Assembly: GCF_002902985.1 (NCBI RefSeq)
Contig: NZ_CP026167.1
Location: forward strand, 3,782,001-3,846,000
DNA length: 64,000 nucleotides
Direction of reading: 5' to 3'
Source: Leclercia sp. LSNIH1
GTDB taxonomy: Bacteria; Pseudomonadota; Gammaproteobacteria; Enterobacterales; Enterobacteriaceae
Shown: in pieces, positions 26,715 through 36,821 of the stretch
How the letters are laid out: every line of letters begins with the position of its first letter
Position numbering within the stretch: position 1 is the stretch's first letter
Translations under genes and position numbers: made by a program
The notes under the pieces: model-generated
What the model was told of the DNA's origin: nothing
Database searches by the model: none
Seen by the model: the letters and a program-made list of their open reading frames with translations, nothing else

Positions 26715-27662
26715 GTGTCTAATACCATCCTGCCTGCTGAGCTGTCTTTAACGCACCGTTCTTCTGTTATTTTCGCCCTGGCGAAGGGCGAGTTTATGCC
26801 CGGCCCGCTGTGGCATAAACGCGATTACAGGCTGAAATTTTTCCTGCGCTCCCTGCTGTTCTGGTCCTCAACCACCCGCATGCTGGAGACGCTCTCCCGT
26901 CGCGATGATTTTCCGCTGTTGTTAAAAGCACAAACTACGCTGCCGGTGAAAACCCAGCGTCAGTATCTCACTCGCGGATTACGTGCCGGTGAGCGGGCCA
27001 ACGCCATCCTGCACCATTACGCCTGGCTTGATGCGCTGCCGGACGCCAGCCTGGCGCGGAGCTTTAGCAGCCCGACTCCACTTTCGCTGCTGCAGTTCGC
27101 CACTAAAGACGATGCGCACTATACGATTTACGCCAGCAGCGCGGTGAAGGCCGAACGCGAGGGCGAAACCACGCTCTGGCTACGGGCCGGGGATAACACC
27201 CTGCTGGCGAGCCTGACCTTCAGCGTTGTTGAGGAGAAGGGCCAAAGTGCGCTGGTGATTGGCGGCCTGCAGGGGCCGCGAAAAGACGTAGGGCGGGAGA
27301 CGATCAAAAATGCCACCCGCGCCTGTTATGGCCTGTTTCCAAAACGGATCCTGCTGGAAGCGATCTTCAATCTGGCGAAGCAGTCAGGTATCAGCGCCAT
27401 TTATGGTGTGAGCGATGAAGGCCATGTTTTTCGCGCCCTGCGCTATCGTCTGAGTAAAGGTCGTCATCTGCATGCCAGCTATGACGAATTCTGGCAATCG
27501 CTGGGCGCTAAGTCGTGCGGTGCATTTCGCTGGGCCCTGCCAGCAGGTATGGAGCGCAAAGCGATCGACAGCATTGCCAGTAAAAAACGCGCGGAATACC
27601 GCCGCCGTTTTCAACTGCTTGATGAGATTGAATGCGGCATCAGCGCACGTTTTTGCCGCTAA
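26715..27662 (+). CDS. VirK/YbjX family protein (DUF535)
   Basis: A 315-residue protein from GTG at 26715 (preceded by AAAGAGG), with family-typical segments such as FLRSLLFWSSTTRMLETL, ANAILHHYAWLD, LVIGGLQGPRKDVGRETIKNATRACYGLFPKRILLEA and AEYRRRFQLLDEIE. No signal peptide or clear membrane helix. VirK and YbjX of Salmonella belong to the PhoP regulon and are tied to resistance to cationic peptides and to virulence; the exact activity is unknown. E. coli K-12 has no such gene between pphA and yebY, so this is an accessory paralogue. A possible PhoP box is noted upstream. Confidence 0.8.
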   Translation: MSNTILPAELSLTHRSSVIFALAKGEFMPGPLWHKRDYRLKFFLRSLLFWSSTTRMLETLSRRDDFPLLLKAQTTLPVKTQRQYLTRGLRAGERANAILHHYAWLDALPDASLARSFSSPTPLSLLQFATKDDAHYTIYASSAVKAEREGETTLWLRAGDNTLLASLTFSVVEEKGQSALVIGGLQGPRKDVGRETIKNATRACYGLFPKRILLEAIFNLAKQSGISAIYGVSDEGHVFRALRYRLSKGRHLHASYDEFWQSLGAKSCGAFRWALPAGMERKAIDSIASKKRAEYRRRFQLLDEIECGISARFCR

Positions 27663-27751
27663 TCTCTGCTTTCATCGGTAACAGCTAAAAATTTAACAAA
27701 ACCGCTAAAAAGCACTGGACTTCCGCCGGGCGTAGTGTGGTATGGTTTAAC

Positions 27752-28047
27752 GAAGAACAGAGAATGTTGCCCATCTGTTAAAGTCCGCAACGGGAAAAGG
27801 CGTTTACTTTCAACAGATAAAAAGAGACCGAATACGATTCCTGTATTCGGTCCAGGGAAATGGCTCTTGGGAGAGAGCCGTGCGCTAAAAGTTGGCATTA
27901 ATGCAGGCTAAGTCGCCTTGCACTTTAAGAATAGATGACGACGCCAGGTTTTCCAGTCCGCAGCAAAAGTGGCCTGAAAAAAAGCGTTAGTCTCTCCTTA
28001 AACATAAAAACCGCAATGCTTCCGAAGAGAAGCCTGCGGTTTTTTTA
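27752..28047 (+). ncRNA. sraC: SraC (RyeA) antisense partner of SdsR
   Basis: The plus strand across this interval corresponds to the SraC/RyeA RNA of E. coli, which overlaps SdsR completely. An extended -10 (TGGTATGGT, 27738-27746) supports a start near 27752. The 3' end is a strong terminator hairpin, AAACCGCA.TGCTTC / GAAGC.TGCGGTTT followed by seven T (about 28007-28047). The length of about 295 nt is slightly above the E. coli RNA. Both ends are approximate. Confidence 0.65.
27819..27919 (-). ncRNA. sdsR: SdsR (RyeB) sigma-S-dependent small RNA
   Basis: The minus strand reads AAGGCGACTTAGCCTGCATT followed by the conserved single-stranded seed region (GCCAACTTTTAGCGCACGGC), a CCAAGAGCCATTTCCCTGG segment and the terminator hairpin ACCGAATAC / GTATTCGGT ending in TCTCTTTTT. 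This is nearly identical to SdsR of E. coli and Salmonella (about 104 nt). A -10 element CTATTCTTA lies eight bases before the start, as expected for sigma-S promoters. SdsR is Hfq-bound and represses mutS, ompD, tolC and others in those species. The position next to pphA and yebY is conserved. Confidence 0.93.
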
Positions 28048-28061
28048 TTGGAAGCGGGAAG

Positions 28062-29654
<1,593 letters not shown>

Positions 29655-29790
29655 CACATATATTCCTTTTTGTTATGCCTGATTACCAGAGGATAACGCT
29701 GTATAATGGTCCAGTCGAGGATCATCCTGCCCGGGCTTGTCAACGCCCCGCCGTTTGGGTAACGTTGGCCCGCAAATGAAGGAGACGGTA

Positions 29791-30021
29791 ATGCATATTA
29801 ATCTCGCCACCCTCCCCCAGGAGGAGATGGACAAAGTGAATGTTGATTTGGCGGCCGCAGGTGTGGCGTTCAAAGAGCGCTATAACATGCCGGTGATCGC
29901 CGAAGTGGTGGAGCGTGAGCAACCGTCGCACCTGCGTGACTGGTTTCGGGAGCGCCTGATTGCCCATCGATTAAACTCCGTCAACCTCTCACGCCTGCCG
30001 TGGGAGCCAAAAGTTAAGTAA
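29791..30021 (+). CDS. holE: DNA polymerase III theta subunit HolE
   Basis: A 76-residue protein nearly identical to E. coli HolE from [23 protein letters not shown] onward. It binds the epsilon proofreading subunit in the polymerase III core and stabilises it. The ATG at 29791 has an AAGGAG ribosome binding site. The first ten or so residues differ from E. coli, the rest is strongly conserved. Confidence 0.96.
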   Translation: MHINLATLPQEEMDKVNVDLAAAGVAFKERYNMPVIAEVVEREQPSHLRDWFRERLIAHRLNSVNLSRLPWEPKVK

Positions 30022-30128
30022 GCTTAACCAGCGTTACATTTCCTTACACCGTTTATGCCAGGATAGAAATCCATGTTATATTCATGGACTTTATGAATCT
30101 CTGCGACTCGGTGTATAAGGAAATCACG

Positions 30129-30785
30129 ATGTCTCACTGGAATATTGCTGCCGCACAGTACCGCCTGAACCATCACCGCGTTGATGAACACATCGCGCAT
30201 CACCTGCGTTTTATCTCCGCCGCCTCGAAGCTTGAGTGCAATTTAGTGCTTTTCCCGGAGCTCTCTTTAACGGGCCCTGCCCTGCCCGATGGCCAGCTTC
30301 CTGCCCCGCCCGACAGCCATCAGCTGGCGCCGCTTGTTGATGCCGCCTGCGCCCATAACGTCTCGGTGATTGCCGGAACGACCGTAGAAGTGAGGGGAGA
30401 GCGCCAGCCTGGCCTGGCCTGGTTTACCCCGGACCAGCCTGATGCCGCCCTTTATCCCCATGGCGCAGGGGCCTGCCTGGAGAGCAGGCATGGTGGTCTG
30501 AGTATCGTTGATTCTCACCCCGATTTGCCCAATATCGCTCCCGATGCCGCCCTGTTTACCCGCGGCATGGCGGTAAGTGAAACAGGCTGGTCAGCCACCT
30601 TTTCCCAGCTACAGCGTTTTGCCCATCGCTATGCTATCGCCGTATTGATGGCGAACCGTGATGGCGGGAGCGCGCTGTGGGATGCCCGTGGGCAATTAAT
30701 CGTCCGCGCCGATCGGGGTGAGCTATTATTGACCGGGCGCTTTGTTGAGCAGGGTTGGCAAGGTGATATCATTCCATTACGCTAA
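30129..30785 (+). CDS. yobB: Carbon-nitrogen hydrolase-like protein YobB
   Basis: A 218-residue protein of the nitrilase/CN-hydrolase fold matching E. coli YobB in length. It has the N-terminal WNIAAAQY strand, the glutamate region LVLFPELSLTGP and a C-terminal GGSALWDARGQLIVRAD segment. The usual nitrilase catalytic cysteine motif (C-Y/W-D...PE) is not evident where expected, so the enzyme may be degenerate or use another arrangement. Start at 30129 behind AAGGAAATCACG. Function unknown. It precedes exoX closely. Confidence 0.87.
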   Translation: MSHWNIAAAQYRLNHHRVDEHIAHHLRFISAASKLECNLVLFPELSLTGPALPDGQLPAPPDSHQLAPLVDAACAHNVSVIAGTTVEVRGERQPGLAWFTPDQPDAALYPHGAGACLESRHGGLSIVDSHPDLPNIAPDAALFTRGMAVSETGWSATFSQLQRFAHRYAIAVLMANRDGGSALWDARGQLIVRADRGELLLTGRFVEQGWQGDIIPLR

Positions 30786-30809
30786 GCCTTTTACGGCCAG
30801 GAGAGAGCC

Positions 30810-31472
30810 ATGCTACGTGTCATCGACACCGAAACCTGTGACCTGCAGGGGGGGATTGTGGAAGTGGCATCTGTCGACGTTGTGAACGGGCAGATCGTCA
30901 ATCCACGCAGTCATCTGGTACGTCCGGATCGCCCCATCAGCCCGCAGGCGATGGCTATCCACCGCATCACCGAGGCGATGGTCGCCGATAAACCCTGGAT
31001 TGAAGAGGTGATCCCGCAGTACCACGGGAGCGCCTGGTATGTGGCGCACAATGCCAGCTTCGATCGCCGTGTACTGCCCGAGATGCCCGGGGAGTGGATC
31101 TGCACCATGAAGCTGGCGCGACGCTTATGGCCGGGCATTAAATACAGCAATATGGCGCTCTACAAATCGCGCAAACTGAGCGTCCGGACGCCGGAAGGGC
31201 TGCACCACCACCGGGCCCTGTATGACTGCTACATCACCGCCGCGTTGCTGATCGATATCATGAACACCACCGGCTGGACGCCGGATGAGATGGCCGACAT
31301 CACCGGACGCCCGGCGCTGCTGACCACCTTTACCTTCGGCAAATACCGCGGCAAAGCGGTGGCGGAAGTGGCAGACAAGGATCCGGGCTATCTCCGTTGG
31401 CTGTACAATAACCTCGACAGGATGAGTCCCGAGCTGCGTCTGACGCTGAAGCACTATCTGGGCGGATCCTGA
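30810..31472 (+). CDS. exoX: Exodeoxyribonuclease X
   Basis: A 220-residue DnaQ-superfamily 3'-5' exonuclease, the same length as E. coli ExoX. The DEDDh residues are visible: [10 protein letters not shown] (Asp, Glu), [12 protein letters not shown] (Asp), and [16 protein letters not shown] (His, Asp). The C-terminal module [17 protein letters not shown] is also conserved. It acts on single-stranded DNA in mismatch repair and recombination. Its 3' end overlaps the 3' end of convergent ptrB by 19 bases. Confidence 0.97.
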   Translation: MLRVIDTETCDLQGGIVEVASVDVVNGQIVNPRSHLVRPDRPISPQAMAIHRITEAMVADKPWIEEVIPQYHGSAWYVAHNASFDRRVLPEMPGEWICTMKLARRLWPGIKYSNMALYKSRKLSVRTPEGLHHHRALYDCYITAALLIDIMNTTGWTPDEMADITGRPALLTTFTFGKYRGKAVAEVADKDPGYLRWLYNNLDRMSPELRLTLKHYLGGS

Positions 31473-33535
31473 TCGACCTCTGCCGCCTGGCTGGTTAACG
31501 TCTCCTGGGCCAGGCCAACCAGAAAGGCATACTCCAGGGCCACCCCTTCGTAGGATTTGAAGCGACCGGATTTCCCGCCGTGCCCGGCATCCATATCGGT
31601 GCAGAGCAGCAGTAAATTATTGTCGGTCTTCATTTCCCGCAGCTTCGCCACCCACTTCGCTGGCTCCCAGTACTGAACCTGGGAGTCATGTAAACCGGTG
31701 GTAACCAGCATGTGAGGATAGGCTTTCGCGCCAACGTTATCGTAGGGGCTGTAACCTTTCATGTAGCGATAGTAGGTCTCATCCTGCGGATTGCCCCACT
31801 CTTCATATTCACCAATGGTCAGCGGGATAGATTCGTCCAGCATGGTGGTCAGGACATCCACAAAGGGCACCTGCGCTATCACCCCTTTAAAGAGTCCTGG
31901 ACGTTCGTTAATCACGGTGCCCATCAGCATGCCGCCCGCGCTGCCGCCCATGGCAAAGCACTGTTTGCGATCGCCATAGCCCAGCTCCAGCAGTCCCTCG
32001 CAGACATCCAGGTAGTCATTGAAGGTGTTTTTCTTTTTCAGGAATTTGCCATCTTCGTACCATTTTTGCCCCAGCTCGCCGCCGCCGCGGATATGGGCGA
32101 TGGCGAAGACAAACCCCCGGTCGAGCAGGCTCAGGCGGCTACCGCTGAAATCCGCGTCAATACTGGAGCCATACGAGCCATAGCCGTAGATGAGGATCGG
32201 GTTTTTACCTTTGCGAAAATGGTGCTTGTGATAGACCAGCGAGACGGGCACTTCGGTGCCGTCGCGGGCGACAATCCATACGTGCTCGCTGCGATAAAGA
32301 TCGGCATTAAACCCTTTCACCTCAGCCTGCTTCAGCACCCGGCGCTGCCCGGTGTCCATGTCCAGTTCAAACAGGGTGTCCGGGGTGGTCATGGAGGAGT
32401 AACCGTAACGCAGGCGCGACGTTTCCGGCTCGGGGTTATAGCCAATCCAGGTGACATAGGCGGGATCGTCGAAAGCGATGCCAATCACTTCGCGGGTTTT
32501 ACGGTTGATTTGCCGCAGGCTGGTGAGCCCGCGCTGGCGCTCTTCAACCACCAGCCAGTCGGTAAAGAGGGTGAAGCCTTCCAGCATCACCTGATCCCGC
32601 GGCGGGATCAGCACTTCCCATTTGCGTTCATCTCGTACCTTGGTCTTGTAGAGGCCAAAGTTTTTCCCCTCCCGGTTGGAGCGCAAATAGAAGGTGTGCT
32701 GGAAGTGATCGAGGCTGTACTCATGATCCTTGCGACGCGGCATAAAGCACAGCGGCTGAGCGTCCGGCAGCTCGGCGTCCAGCAGCAGCACCTCAGTAGT
32801 GGTGGCGCTGGCGAGAAAAATAATCACATAGTGTTTGGAGGTGGTTTTATGCAGGCTGACGTAAAAGGTTTCGTCTTTCTCCTCATATACCAGTTCATCA
32901 CTTCTCGATGAAGTACCGACCGTATGCCGCCAGACCTGATAAGGATGCAGGGTAGTGGCGTGCTTTTTAATGTAGTAGACGGTTTCAGAGTCGTTGGCCC
33001 AGATAAAGTCGGGTGAAACGTTATCGAGCATCTCCGGATACCAGTTGCCGGTCTCCAGATTGCGGAAACGCAAACCATACTGTCGTCGGGAGAGGTAATC
33101 TTCCGCCAGCGCCATGATGGCGTTATCCGGCGATACCGCCATGCCGCCCAGGGTATAAAACTCGCTGTGCGCCGCACGCTGGTTGGCATCCAGCAGCGTC
33201 TCCCACTCTTCCCACTCGGCGCAAAGTACCGACTGGCGCTGGTAGATGGCATATTCGTTTCCGGGCTCATAAATGTGCCGGTAACGATAGCCATTTCGAC
33301 TCCAGGGGGCCGAGACGTCACGCTGCGGGACGCGCTCAACCATTTCGCTGAGCAGACGATCCTGCAGCGCCTGCTGCGTCGCCATGATCCTTCGGCCATA
33401 GTCGTTTTCCTCGTGGAGGTAGTCCAGCACCTCCGGCTTGGAGCGGGTATCGTCGCGCAACCAGTAATAGTTGTCGATACGCGTGTCACCGTGCATGGTG
33501 AGAGCGTGCGGTATGCGTTGGGCTTTAGGTGGCAT
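31454..33535 (-). CDS. ptrB: Oligopeptidase B (protease II)
   Basis: A 693-residue serine peptidase of the prolyl oligopeptidase family (S9A) that cuts oligopeptides after Arg or Lys in the cytoplasm. The N-terminal half is the beta-propeller gate. The catalytic domain has the serine in [10 protein letters not shown], the aspartate in [12 protein letters not shown] and the histidine in [10 protein letters not shown]. It is about seven residues longer than E. coli PtrB, mostly at the C-terminus, which is where it overlaps exoX. Confidence 0.96.
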   Translation of the reverse strand: MPPKAQRIPHALTMHGDTRIDNYYWLRDDTRSKPEVLDYLHEENDYGRRIMATQQALQDRLLSEMVERVPQRDVSAPWSRNGYRYRHIYEPGNEYAIYQRQSVLCAEWEEWETLLDANQRAAHSEFYTLGGMAVSPDNAIMALAEDYLSRRQYGLRFRNLETGNWYPEMLDNVSPDFIWANDSETVYYIKKHATTLHPYQVWRHTVGTSSRSDELVYEEKDETFYVSLHKTTSKHYVIIFLASATTTEVLLLDAELPDAQPLCFMPRRKDHEYSLDHFQHTFYLRSNREGKNFGLYKTKVRDERKWEVLIPPRDQVMLEGFTLFTDWLVVEERQRGLTSLRQINRKTREVIGIAFDDPAYVTWIGYNPEPETSRLRYGYSSMTTPDTLFELDMDTGQRRVLKQAEVKGFNADLYRSEHVWIVARDGTEVPVSLVYHKHHFRKGKNPILIYGYGSYGSSIDADFSGSRLSLLDRGFVFAIAHIRGGGELGQKWYEDGKFLKKKNTFNDYLDVCEGLLELGYGDRKQCFAMGGSAGGMLMGTVINERPGLFKGVIAQVPFVDVLTTMLDESIPLTIGEYEEWGNPQDETYYRYMKGYSPYDNVGAKAYPHMLVTTGLHDSQVQYWEPAKWVAKLREMKTDNNLLLLCTDMDAGHGGKSGRFKSYEGVALEYAFLVGLAQETLTSQAAEVDQDPPR

Positions 33536-33625
33536 GGCGTTATGATTCTTCTACGTTTAACACCCTATAAGGTTGGCAAAACATGCGCACGATGCAAGCG
33601 AAACGGCTCCGCAAGGCGTAAAAAA

Positions 33626-34273
33626 CTAGCCGGGGAGCGCTTGTTTTTGCTGGCGAATATCCTGCTCGATCCCTTCCCGCACGTCTGCCGGGATTTTCAG
33701 CGCATCGCCCAGCGCATTAAGATAGCTGCGCTCCATAAAGTGATCGATATCGATAGCCGCACAGCTCAGGAAGTAAAGTTCGAGAGCCTCCTCTTCATTC
33801 TGGATCCCCTGGGCCAGACGTGCAGGATCGAGCGGCTCCTCGATAGCACGTGCCACCAGCGCCCTGCCCTGTTCTTCCACGCCCGCTTCGCGCAACTGCT
33901 GCTCGATGGCCGCCCGCTCTTTATCGTCGATGTGCCCGTCACTCTTTGCGGCAAAGACCAGCGCCAGGATCAGCCTTTCGCTGCGCACGTCCAGCGGCGA
34001 CGCCTGCTGGCCAAACTGCGGCTCGCCCTGATGCGCGCTGCGAATCTTCTCTTTGTACTTGTTCCAGAGCACGGTACCGGCAACGGCACCGCCCCCGGCA
34101 AGCAGCGCGCCGGTGCCATATTTGCTCAGTAATTTACGCGAGGATTTATTCGCTACCAGTAATCCGGCCAGGCCGCCAAGCGCACCCGGCGTCAGCAGTT
34201 TGCTCAGGCCTTCACCGGATGACGACCCTTTCTGCCCGAGCAGAGACTCTAATTGATTCAGCCAGTTTGACAT
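33626..34273 (-). CDS. yebE: DUF533 (TerB-like) inner membrane protein YebE
   Basis: A 215-residue protein matching E. coli YebE. A glycine-rich hydrophobic segment at about 30-75 ([34 protein letters not shown]) is followed by a TerB-like helical domain ([27 protein letters not shown]). The ATG at 34273 has GAGGG before it and is preferred to an upstream GTG. In E. coli yebE belongs to the Cpx envelope-stress regulon. Function unknown. Confidence 0.92.
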   Translation of the reverse strand: MSNWLNQLESLLGQKGSSSGEGLSKLLTPGALGGLAGLLVANKSSRKLLSKYGTGALLAGGGAVAGTVLWNKYKEKIRSAHQGEPQFGQQASPLDVRSERLILALVFAAKSDGHIDDKERAAIEQQLREAGVEEQGRALVARAIEEPLDPARLAQGIQNEEEALELYFLSCAAIDIDHFMERSYLNALGDALKIPADVREGIEQDIRQQKQALPG

Positions 34274-34360
34274 GTTTACCCTCACTTAACGGTGGATGAA
34301 TTTCACAGCGTAAGCGAGGGGATGTCAGGAAATGTCTATGGCGACAAAAGAAGCGAAAAT

Positions 34361-34708
34361 TCACCTCTTCGACGACTGATACTGCGCGCTACCCGCTTTA
34401 CAGTCGATCTTCACCTGATAATGGATATCGGTGTTTTTGCCTCGCACCGTCAGCGGTACCGTCCAGCGATCTTTCTCGCCTTTCACCTGCTTAGGGTTGA
34501 TCCAGGCCACCGGATCGGCCTGTCCCAGGGTTTTCTGATCGTCCGCCCAGCGCACGATGCGGTTTTGCAGATAATCCCGCTTCACGCTGGCGGCAATACC
34601 TTCGGCATTCTGCCCTTCGCAGGTGGGAAATTTCACGGTTTTCTCCTCTGCGGCCTGCGCCGTCAGGCTGGCGGCCAGCAGTGCTATCGCTACCCCTGTT
34701 TTTTTCAT
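34361..34708 (-). CDS. yebF: Secreted protein YebF (colicin M immunity-like fold)
   Basis: A 115-residue protein with a Sec signal peptide ([19 protein letters not shown]). The mature domain has two cysteines (FPTCEGQ and KIDCKAG) at the positions that form the disulfide in E. coli YebF, and the conserved [10 protein letters not shown] and HYQVKIDC segments. E. coli YebF reaches the medium through OmpF, OmpC and OmpX. Two adjacent ATG codons follow AGGAG; the second gives better spacing. The usual neighbour yebG is missing here. Confidence 0.9.
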   Translation of the reverse strand: MKKTGVAIALLAASLTAQAAEEKTVKFPTCEGQNAEGIAASVKRDYLQNRIVRWADDQKTLGQADPVAWINPKQVKGEKDRWTVPLTVRGKNTDIHYQVKIDCKAGSAQYQSSKR

Positions 34709-34806
34709 CATGCTCTCCTGTTTTGGTTCAACAAAAGCATGGTCGAAAAATGCCGCGATGCAAATAACCCTCCGTCAGCGCGACAGATTTTCGCAACACA
34801 AGACAG

Positions 34807-34822
34807 ACGCAAACGTTTTCGT
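34807..34822 (+). promoter_or_regulatory. PurR operator upstream of purT
   Basis: ACGCAAACGTTTTCGT matches the 16-base PurR consensus (ACGCAAACGTTTNCGT) at every fixed position. It lies 35 bases before the purT start and overlaps the promoter: TATACT follows at 34824-34829. Purine repression of purT is known in E. coli. Confidence 0.92.
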
Positions 34823-34856
34823 TTATACTGCGCGCAACTTTTTCAGGGGAATCATT

Positions 34857-36035
34857 ATGACTCGTTTAGGAACTGCGCTGCGTCCGGCAGCAACGCGTGT
34901 GATGCTGCTGGGCTCAGGTGAACTGGGTAAAGAGGTGGCCATTGAGTGCCAGCGTTTAGGTATCGAAGTGATCGCCGTCGATCGTTATGCCGATGCGCCA
35001 GCGATGCACGTTGCGCATCGTGCCCACGTCATTAATATGCTCGACGGCGATGCCCTGCGCGCCCTGATCAATGAAGAAAAACCGCACTTCGTGGTGCCGG
35101 AAATCGAAGCCATCGCCACCGATACCCTGCTGGCGCTGGAAGCCGAAGGCCAGCGCGTGGTGCCCTGCGCCCGCGCTGCGAAGCTGACCATGAACCGGGA
35201 GGGTATCCGGCGTCTGGCGGCGGAAGAGCTCTCCCTGCCCACCTCACGCTATCGTTTCGCCGACAGCAAAGATGATTTTTTGCAGGCTGTCGCTGACATT
35301 GGCTACCCGTGCATCATTAAACCGGTGATGAGCTCCTCCGGTAAAGGACAGAGCTTTGTGCGCAGCGCCGAACAGCTGGATAACGCCTGGGATTACGCCC
35401 AACAGGGAGGGCGCGCCGGAGCCGGACGCGTGATCGTCGAGGGTGTGGTGCAGTTTGACTTTGAGATCACCCTGCTGACCGTCAGCGCCGTGGATGGGGT
35501 CCACTTCTGCGATCCGATTGGTCATCGCCAGGAAGATGGCGACTACCGTGAATCCTGGCAGCCGCAGCAGATGAGCCCGCTGGCCCGGGCGCGCGCCGAA
35601 GAGATCTCCCGTAAAGTGGTGCTGGCGCTGGGCGGCCATGGGCTGTTTGGCGTGGAGCTGTTCGTCTGCGGCGACGAGGTCATCTTCAGCGAGGTCTCCC
35701 CTCGCCCGCACGACACCGGTATGGTGACCTTAATTTCGCAGGATCTCTCCGAGTTTGCCCTGCACGTTCGCGCTTTCCTTGGTCTGCCGGTTGGCGGCGT
35801 GCGTCAGTATGGCCCGGCAGCGTCGGCGGTGATCCTCCCGCAGCTGACCAGCCAGAACGTCACTTTCGATAATGTCGATGCCGCGGTGGGCGCTGGCCTG
35901 CAGCTGCGTCTGTTTGGTAAGCCAGAAATTGACGGCTCGCGTCGTCTGGGCGTGGCGCTGGCGACGGGCGACAGCGTGGAAGAGGCCGTTGAGCGGGCGA
36001 AAACCGCGGCCGCCAGCGTGCAGGTAGCAGGATAA
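34857..36035 (+). CDS. purT: Formate-dependent phosphoribosylglycinamide formyltransferase (GAR transformylase 2)
   Basis: A 392-residue ATP-grasp enzyme, the E. coli length, that makes formyl-GAR from GAR, formate and ATP in purine synthesis, independent of folate. Visible motifs are [14 protein letters not shown] (N-terminal Rossmann domain), [15 protein letters not shown] (ATP loop) and [28 protein letters not shown] (metal/ATP site). The ATG at 34857 has AGGGGA before it. It is preceded by a PurR box and followed by a terminator. Confidence 0.98.
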   Translation: MTRLGTALRPAATRVMLLGSGELGKEVAIECQRLGIEVIAVDRYADAPAMHVAHRAHVINMLDGDALRALINEEKPHFVVPEIEAIATDTLLALEAEGQRVVPCARAAKLTMNREGIRRLAAEELSLPTSRYRFADSKDDFLQAVADIGYPCIIKPVMSSSGKGQSFVRSAEQLDNAWDYAQQGGRAGAGRVIVEGVVQFDFEITLLTVSAVDGVHFCDPIGHRQEDGDYRESWQPQQMSPLARARAEEISRKVVLALGGHGLFGVELFVCGDEVIFSEVSPRPHDTGMVTLISQDLSEFALHVRAFLGLPVGGVRQYGPAASAVILPQLTSQNVTFDNVDAAVGAGLQLRLFGKPEIDGSRRLGVALATGDSVEEAVERAKTAAASVQVAG

Positions 36036-36040
36036 AAAAA

Positions 36041-36063
36041 ACGGGCCGATTGGCCCGTTTTTG
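36041..36063 (+). terminator. Terminator after purT
   Basis: Perfect stem ACGGGCC-GATT-GGCCCGT followed by TTTTTGT and preceded by eight A. It lies five bases after the purT stop. Confidence 0.92.
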
Positions 36064-36082
36064 TATGGCATTTGACGTTTAT

Positions 36083-36117
36083 CGTAGGCCGGGTAAGGCG
36101 AAACCGCCACCCGGCAA
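36083..36117. repeat. REP-like palindromic element
   Basis: TAGGCCGGGTAAGGCG-AAACC-GCCACCCGGCAA forms an imperfect hairpin of the enterobacterial REP type, between purT and eda. Related copies occur at about 43150, 48242, 57412 and 60941. Confidence 0.75.
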
Positions 36118-36140
36118 AAAACGCGCACAATACCTGAATC

Positions 36141-36782
36141 TTACTGCTGCGCGCCTTCTACCGCTTCGCGCGCCAGCTTAGTGATGCGATCCCAGTCGCC
36201 CGCTTCCATGGCATCCGCCGGCACCAGCCAGGAGCCACCGATGCACAGCACGCTTTTCAGCGCCAGGTAGTCACGGTAGTTCGCCGGAGAGATACCGCCA
36301 GTCGGGCAGAAACGGACGTTCGCGAACGGACCTGCGATAGCCTGCAGCGCTTTGGTGCCGCCGTTCGCTTCCGCCGGGAAGAATTTGAACTCCTGCAGAC
36401 CGTAGTCCAGACCCAGCATCAGTTCAGACACGGTGCTGATGCCCGGGATCAGAGGAATGGAGCCTTCGGTTGCGGCTTTCAGCAGAGGCTCGGTCAGGCC
36501 CGGGCTGATGGCGAACTGCGCACCGGCTTCGGTAACCTCAGCCAGCTGCTGCGGATTCAGTACGGTACCCGCACCGATAATCGCTTCCGGCACTTCTTTG
36601 GCGATGGCGCGAATAGCATCCATTGCACAGGCAGTACGCAGCGTGACTTCCAGTACGCGTACACCGCCCGCAACCAGCGCTTTCGCCATCGGGACTGCGT
36701 GTTCCAGCTTATTGATCACGATAACCGGCACTACCGGGCCAGTTTTCAGGATTGCTTCTGCACTTGTATTCCAGTTTTTCAT
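36141..36782 (-). CDS. eda: KDPG aldolase / 4-hydroxy-2-oxoglutarate aldolase
   Basis: A 213-residue class I aldolase that splits 2-keto-3-deoxy-6-phosphogluconate into pyruvate and glyceraldehyde-3-phosphate. Family landmarks are [42 protein letters not shown], the Schiff-base lysine segment [12 protein letters not shown] and RFCPTGGI. It ends the Entner-Doudoroff pathway and also serves hexuronate and pectin breakdown via KDG. It lies 39 bases downstream of edd in an operon. KdgR control of eda is known in E. coli. Confidence 0.98.
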   Translation of the reverse strand: MKNWNTSAEAILKTGPVVPVIVINKLEHAVPMAKALVAGGVRVLEVTLRTACAMDAIRAIAKEVPEAIIGAGTVLNPQQLAEVTEAGAQFAISPGLTEPLLKAATEGSIPLIPGISTVSELMLGLDYGLQEFKFFPAEANGGTKALQAIAGPFANVRFCPTGGISPANYRDYLALKSVLCIGGSWLVPADAMEAGDWDRITKLAREAVEGAQQ

Positions 36783-36821
36783 CAGAGTTTTTCTCTCGCC
36801 AGATCGATAATTCTTGTCGTC

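Noticed and set aside
31712..32911. 399-codon plus-strand ORF opposite ptrB
   Set aside because: Antisense to a clear oligopeptidase B; no recognisable motifs.
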